A stretch of DNA of 64,000 nucleotides from Polychytrium aggregatum (Eukaryota > Chytridiomycota > Chytridiomycetes > Polychytriales): positions 434,001 to 498,000 of the forward strand of contig NW_026516226.1 of assembly GCF_025602895.1 (NCBI RefSeq), written 5' to 3'. Below the pieces are notes generated by a model. It was not told where the DNA came from. It searched no databases and saw only the letters and a list, made by a program, of their open reading frames with translations. Below, one piece after another: positions 62,299 to 64,000 of this stretch (positions within the stretch are counted from its first letter, which is position 1; every line of letters starts with the position of its first letter). The position numbers and the translations under genes were made by a program.

Positions 62299-64000
62299 AT
62301 GGCCTCTGCCTCTCACATCCGTGATTTCGATTCCAAGCGCTCCTCATTCGCCTCGTCCGCGCGGTTCTCTGGCACAACCAATCCCACCCATGTCGACCTG
62401 GATGTGCTCGGGCTCTTTGGCTCGGCTGCACCGGCTCCGACCGGCTCCAACCCCAGACTCAGTACTCCCCCGCGTCCTCAGTTCAACGACATGATCTTTG
62501 GCGGCGGCATCGAGTCATTCTCGCCGATGCCAACATTAGCCTCTCCGTCAGTGCCTGTGACCCAGAGCAGTAGCTCCTTTGTCTCCGGCAGGCGTGCAAC
62601 AACCCAGTCTCCGGTAATCTCGCCTCTGTTCAAGTCCTCGGTCGTCGACTATGCCGATAGCGTGGTCGTACACAACTCCAACCCCGAGCCAAAGAAGCCT
62701 TCCAAGCCCTCCACCGTATCAGCCTTTGGCCTGTCGCCGGTCCAGACGCTCGCCACCGGACCTGCTCCGGCGTCCGTCGCGGCCGCTTCCACCACCACGG
62801 CCGCGGCGGCCAACAACCCCTCAGCGTATCGCCTGACTTCGCTGACTTATCAGGCACCCATCCACTCGCAGCCGGTAAATGTGCTGAACCATCAGCAAAG
62901 TAACGCTTTCCAGCCTGCCGCCTTCAGTCCGGAGCTCGATCAAACCACCTCAAAGTCGCCGCAGTTTGTGCCTTCCTTCCTGACAAGCAATGTCGTTGGC
63001 CCCAGCCATCCGCGAAGGAAGACCAGCGAGCACGGCTCGCCTCGTCTGTTCGCAGAAACCATCTACCACACTCAACAGCGCTCACGCTCGCCCTCCACGG
63101 GGCCATCGAGCTTTGGCGTCGACGACACGTCGGAAACATACGACTATGCCACAAGTCCATCGTCGGCCCGTAGCCCCAACTTTGTGGACGATGCCCCGCC
63201 TGCGCTGTCGCTCTACAGCACAACCGAGCGCTTCTCGTCCATAAACAAGCCGCCTGTGCGGGAGCCGTTCGTTGCCGATCTTCACACAAGTGCTGCGCTT
63301 GCTCCCGAAGTCGATCAGCTCCCGCCGCGATCAACGTTCCCCCGCCCTTCGATGCTGCCCAATCGTGGGTCAGCTGGCCTTTTCGGCCGACCCTCCGACA
63401 CTGCCGCAGCCGGCTCCGCTTTTACGTTTACGGGCGGCGTCGGCTCTGGAGGCAGCGGCTCGTTTTCGGCCAAGATCTACGGCTTCGACCCTAGCCAGTA
63501 CGAAGCCGTCCTTGACTACATCGACCGAAGCTGTGGTTACGTCGTCTCGCACCGCGTCCATACCAAACGAGGCTTGATCGTCACCTTCGACAGCCTCGAA
63601 TCCTTGAACAAGGTCCTCGGACTGGATGGGAGCGACATTCCCGAGCTCGACATTATCTTGGGTGCCCGGCGACATGAAGAGGACGACCGACCGATCCAGC
63701 CTCCGTCCAACCCGATCGACATTCCCACCGGCCTCGCAAACGGCCGGTCTCACGGCGCACAGGGTCCCCACACCAGCAACACCGTGTCTGCCCAGCCCCG
63801 TCTACTGGCCGACGAATTCGCCTTCCCCAGCGACACAACCCTGCCCAGTGTGCCCCAGAGTGTCAAGCCCTGGGAAAAGGCCGGGTTCACGAAACGCAAG
63901 CATTACGATGAGCGCGAGGACTTGAGCCGAACCCGAAAGACCCAGGTCAAGAAAGTCATGAGCGAACCAATGAGCGCACACTACGATTCCAAACCTTCGA
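62299..64000 (+). CDS. NUP53: Nup53/Nup35-like nucleoporin (3' partial)
   Basis: Single open frame from ATG 62299 to the window edge, 567 codons with no stop or obvious intron. The first 385 residues are Ser/Pro/Thr-rich and disordered, with scattered FG dipeptides (LFGS, AFGL, SFGV, LFGR). Residues about 389-460 form an RRM-like segment: AKIYGFDPSQYEAVLDYIDR, GYVVSHRVHTKRGLIVTFDS, LESLNKVLGLDG. The G-F-x-P-S...V-L-x-Y-I pattern is that of the MPPN/RRM_Nup35 domain, which dimerises in the inner ring of the nuclear pore. After it comes a basic region (PWEKAGFTKRKHYDERED). The known C-terminal membrane-binding helix would lie beyond the window. FG content is low, so another RRM protein is possible but less likely. 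Confidence 0.85.
   Translation, partial: MASASHIRDFDSKRSSFASSARFSGTTNPTHVDLDVLGLFGSAAPAPTGSNPRLSTPPRPQFNDMIFGGGIESFSPMPTLASPSVPVTQSSSSFVSGRRATTQSPVISPLFKSSVVDYADSVVVHNSNPEPKKPSKPSTVSAFGLSPVQTLATGPAPASVAAASTTTAAAANNPSAYRLTSLTYQAPIHSQPVNVLNHQQSNAFQPAAFSPELDQTTSKSPQFVPSFLTSNVVGPSHPRRKTSEHGSPRLFAETIYHTQQRSRSPSTGPSSFGVDDTSETYDYATSPSSARSPNFVDDAPPALSLYSTTERFSSINKPPVREPFVADLHTSAALAPEVDQLPPRSTFPRPSMLPNRGSAGLFGRPSDTAAAGSAFTFTGGVGSGGSGSFSAKIYGFDPSQYEAVLDYIDRSCGYVVSHRVHTKRGLIVTFDSLESLNKVLGLDGSDIPELDIILGARRHEEDDRPIQPPSNPIDIPTGLANGRSHGAQGPHTSNTVSAQPRLLADEFAFPSDTTLPSVPQSVKPWEKAGFTKRKHYDEREDLSRTRKTQVKKVMSEPMSAHYDSKPS

Overview
This is a gene-dense nuclear window from a flagellated fungus, most likely a chytrid (Chytridiomycota or a close zoosporic relative). 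The evidence is: intron-rich genes with short GT-AG introns (about 50-350 nt) and small intergenic gaps; fungal genes (an MNN1-type mannosyltransferase, coronin, a Nup53-like nucleoporin) beside genes kept only by ciliated eukaryotes (KIF9 kinesin, MYCBPAP, TMEM17). Seventeen protein-coding genes are supported. No tRNA, rRNA, transposon or CRISPR was recognised.

Layout. 1-1221: 3' part of an alpha-mannosyltransferase (+). 1930-6408: KIF9 ciliary kinesin (+, 16 exons). 6988-11884: Polo-like kinase (-). 12664-16835: ABC1/UbiB kinase fused to a beta-lactamase-type domain (+). 17196-20127 and 26196-30011: two diacylglycerol-lipase paralogs (both -) flanking the MutL homolog PMS1/MLH2 (20739-25279, +). 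31202-36345: MYCBPAP-like central-apparatus protein (+). 36986-38194: mitochondrial iron-sulfur protein ISCA1 (+). 38758-42253: unknown single-pass membrane protein (+). 43033-46135: coronin (-). 47008-50878: NIPA/DUF803 magnesium-transporter-like protein with a Cys-rich ectodomain (-). 51994-52892: TMEM17 (+). 53126-54781: unknown protein (+). 55209-59796: M13 neprilysin-type metallopeptidase (-). 60296-61309: AIM24-like protein (-). 62299 to the window end: Nup53/Nup35-like nucleoporin (+, open).

Exon models were built by hand from splice sites, reading phase and known family motifs. The KIF9, ABC1K, DAGL, ISCA1, TMEM17, AIM24 and 53126-54781 models each close to a whole number of codons. 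The middles of PLK, PMS1, MYCBPAP, NIPA, coronin and the M13 peptidase are only partly resolved.

Functional themes: flagellar assembly and motility (KIF9, MYCBPAP, TMEM17, perhaps the unknown gene after TMEM17); lipid and membrane signalling (two DAGLs, ABC1K-beta-lactamase); cell cycle and DNA repair (PLK, PMS1). The genes do not form an operon-like pathway. The most unusual points are two microexons (6 nt and 11 nt) that encode parts of catalytic motifs, three GC-AG introns, the two DAGL genes with identical 5' exon lengths, the kinase-beta-lactamase fusion, a substituted polo-box histidine, the NIPA ectodomain, and many different short tandem repeats confined to introns and 5' flanks.
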